NCBI RefSeq assembly: GCF_030131845.1
Contig: NZ_JASKYM010000001.1
Location: 620,001 to 684,000, forward strand
Length of the DNA stretch: 64,000 nt
Direction: 5' to 3'
From: Romboutsia sedimentorum
GTDB taxonomy: Bacteria; Bacillota; Clostridia; Peptostreptococcales; Peptostreptococcaceae
The notes under the pieces are model-generated. The model was not told the origin of the DNA and searched no databases. It worked only from the letters and a program-made list of their open reading frames with translations. The position numbers and the translations under genes are program-made. Positions 63,310-64,000 of this stretch are shown here, in pieces; position 1 is the stretch's first letter, and each line of letters begins with the position of its first letter.

Positions 63310-64000
63310 TTAGTTTTTATTTATGAACTTGCTGCCTTCCATTGCTAAACTAGCAACTATAGCTAACACGAAACAAGTTCCTAAGTTTTGTAAGTTAAAG
63401 TTTTCTGGTATTGCAAATATTTCTCTCATAAATGGAACTAATGTTATACCAAACATAGCTAAACATATAACAACTGCACCTAAAACATATTTATTACTAG
63501 CAAAACCTAATTTAAATATTGTTTCAGTATTAGATCTTGATGCAAATGTTTGTATTATTCTAGATAATGTAAGTGTAGCAAATGCCATTGCAGTTCCTAA
63601 TTCTGGTGAATATTGTGTTCCTATATATTGAGCTATTATAGTAACAACCCCTATTATAGTTCCTCTAACAGCTACAGCTCTTAAAGTTCCTCCTGCAAGT
63701 ATTCCTTCATTAGGATTTCTTGGAGGATTATTCATTACAGTTTTTTCAGGCTTTTCAAGACCTAGTGCTATTGCTGGAAGCGAATCTGTTACTAAGTTTA
63801 TAAATAGTAATTGTATCGTTGTAAATGGATTAGCCCAATCTGCAAATACTGCAAATAATATAGCTATTATTCCACCTAAGTTTCCTGCAAATAAATAAGT
63901 TATAGATTTTTTAATATTATCGTAAACTGTTCTACCTACTTCAACAGCTTTAACTATTGTTGCAAAATTATCATCAAGTAATACCATAGAAGATGCATCC
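63310..64000 (-). CDS. Cation-transporting P-type ATPase, C-terminal part (runs off the right edge)
   Basis: At least 229 residues. The frame is open to the window end and reads DASSMVLLDDNFATIVKAVE, the hinge that follows the P domain in P2-type ATPases. Six helices M5-M10 follow, with FAGNLGGIIAILFAV (M5) and INLVTDSLPAIALGLEKPE (M6, Asn-x-x-Thr-Asp cation site). This is the SERCA/PMCA-like bacterial calcium ATPase group, probably a Ca2+ exporter. The phosphorylation Asp and nucleotide domain lie outside. No Mn2+ versus Ca2+ distinction is possible from this part. Confidence 0.9.
   Translation of the reverse strand, partial: DASSMVLLDDNFATIVKAVEVGRTVYDNIKKSITYLFAGNLGGIIAILFAVFADWANPFTTIQLLFINLVTDSLPAIALGLEKPEKTVMNNPPRNPNEGILAGGTLRAVAVRGTIIGVVTIIAQYIGTQYSPELGTAMAFATLTLSRIIQTFASRSNTETIFKLGFASNKYVLGAVVICLAMFGITLVPFMREIFAIPENFNLQNLGTCFVLAIVASLAMEGSKFINKN

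Noticed and set aside
1-64000. CRISPR array, prophage or insertion sequence
   Set aside because: No regularly spaced repeats, integrase, transposase or phage structural genes were seen on either strand.

Overview
The window is very AT-rich DNA from an anaerobic, endospore-forming member of the Clostridia, most likely Peptostreptococcaceae (a relative of Clostridioides difficile, such as Paraclostridium, Paeniclostridium or Romboutsia). This placement rests on fused CspBA and CspC germination (pseudo)proteases, a glutamate 2,3-aminomutase, asrABC with a linked FNT-type channel, a queuosine-salvage cassette, T-box control of a tRNA synthetase, and clostridial-style Shine-Dalgarno sites with frequent TTG starts. 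No rRNA, tRNA, CRISPR array, phage or intact insertion sequence was seen. The only signs of mobility or decay are a NUMOD-type remnant near 10 kb and a membrane-protein tail fragment near 61.9 kb.

Layout: 0-2.7 kb, a truncated lipoprotein gene, then a queuosine-salvage operon (queK, ECF S component, queL) behind a preQ1-I riboswitch. 2.9-8.1 kb, an FG-GAP-like protein, the sulfite reductase operon asrABC with a hydrosulfide/FNT channel, and a Crp/Fnr regulator with a CRP-like palindrome in front of asrA. 8.2-12.7 kb, an amino-acid antiporter, a decayed region and a GlnPQ-type amino-acid importer. 12.8-16.3 kb, an ECF sigma factor co-transcribed with a membrane protein and an ABC-2 transporter. 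16.4-23.1 kb, an ElaA-type acetyltransferase, two zinc-ribbon proteins, rhodanese, ferredoxin, an orphan class III cyclase-like protein, asnS with its T-box, and a LysM protein.

23.1-39.3 kb is the most unusual part. Two tandem paralogous sensor kinases carry a beta-propeller sensor of the Bacteroidetes type; the second transcribed copy has Tyr in place of the phospho-acceptor His. Next come a DUF4397 protein, a small possibly spore-associated protein, cspC, and two full tandem copies of cspBA. Both cspBA copies lack any ATG, GTG, TTG or CTG upstream of the catalytic Asp codon. Each has a strong Shine-Dalgarno placed exactly for an ATA start.

39.4-55.2 kb is mostly housekeeping and surface functions: AI-2E transporter, glutamate 2,3-aminomutase, Ig-like protein, PrsA-like foldase, a NUMOD-repeat protein, a GltD-like oxidoreductase, methionine gamma-lyase, O6-methylguanine methyltransferase, a Rieske/FAD oxidoreductase, a tocopherol-cyclase-like protein and an ABC exporter. 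55.4-61.8 kb is an iron block: feoAB and a YclNOPQ-like siderophore importer, with Fur-like boxes in front of feoA, the first permease and the binding-protein gene. feoB looks frameshifted just before a Cys-rich tail. 62-64 kb holds two small membrane proteins and the 3' part of a P-type cation ATPase that runs off the window.
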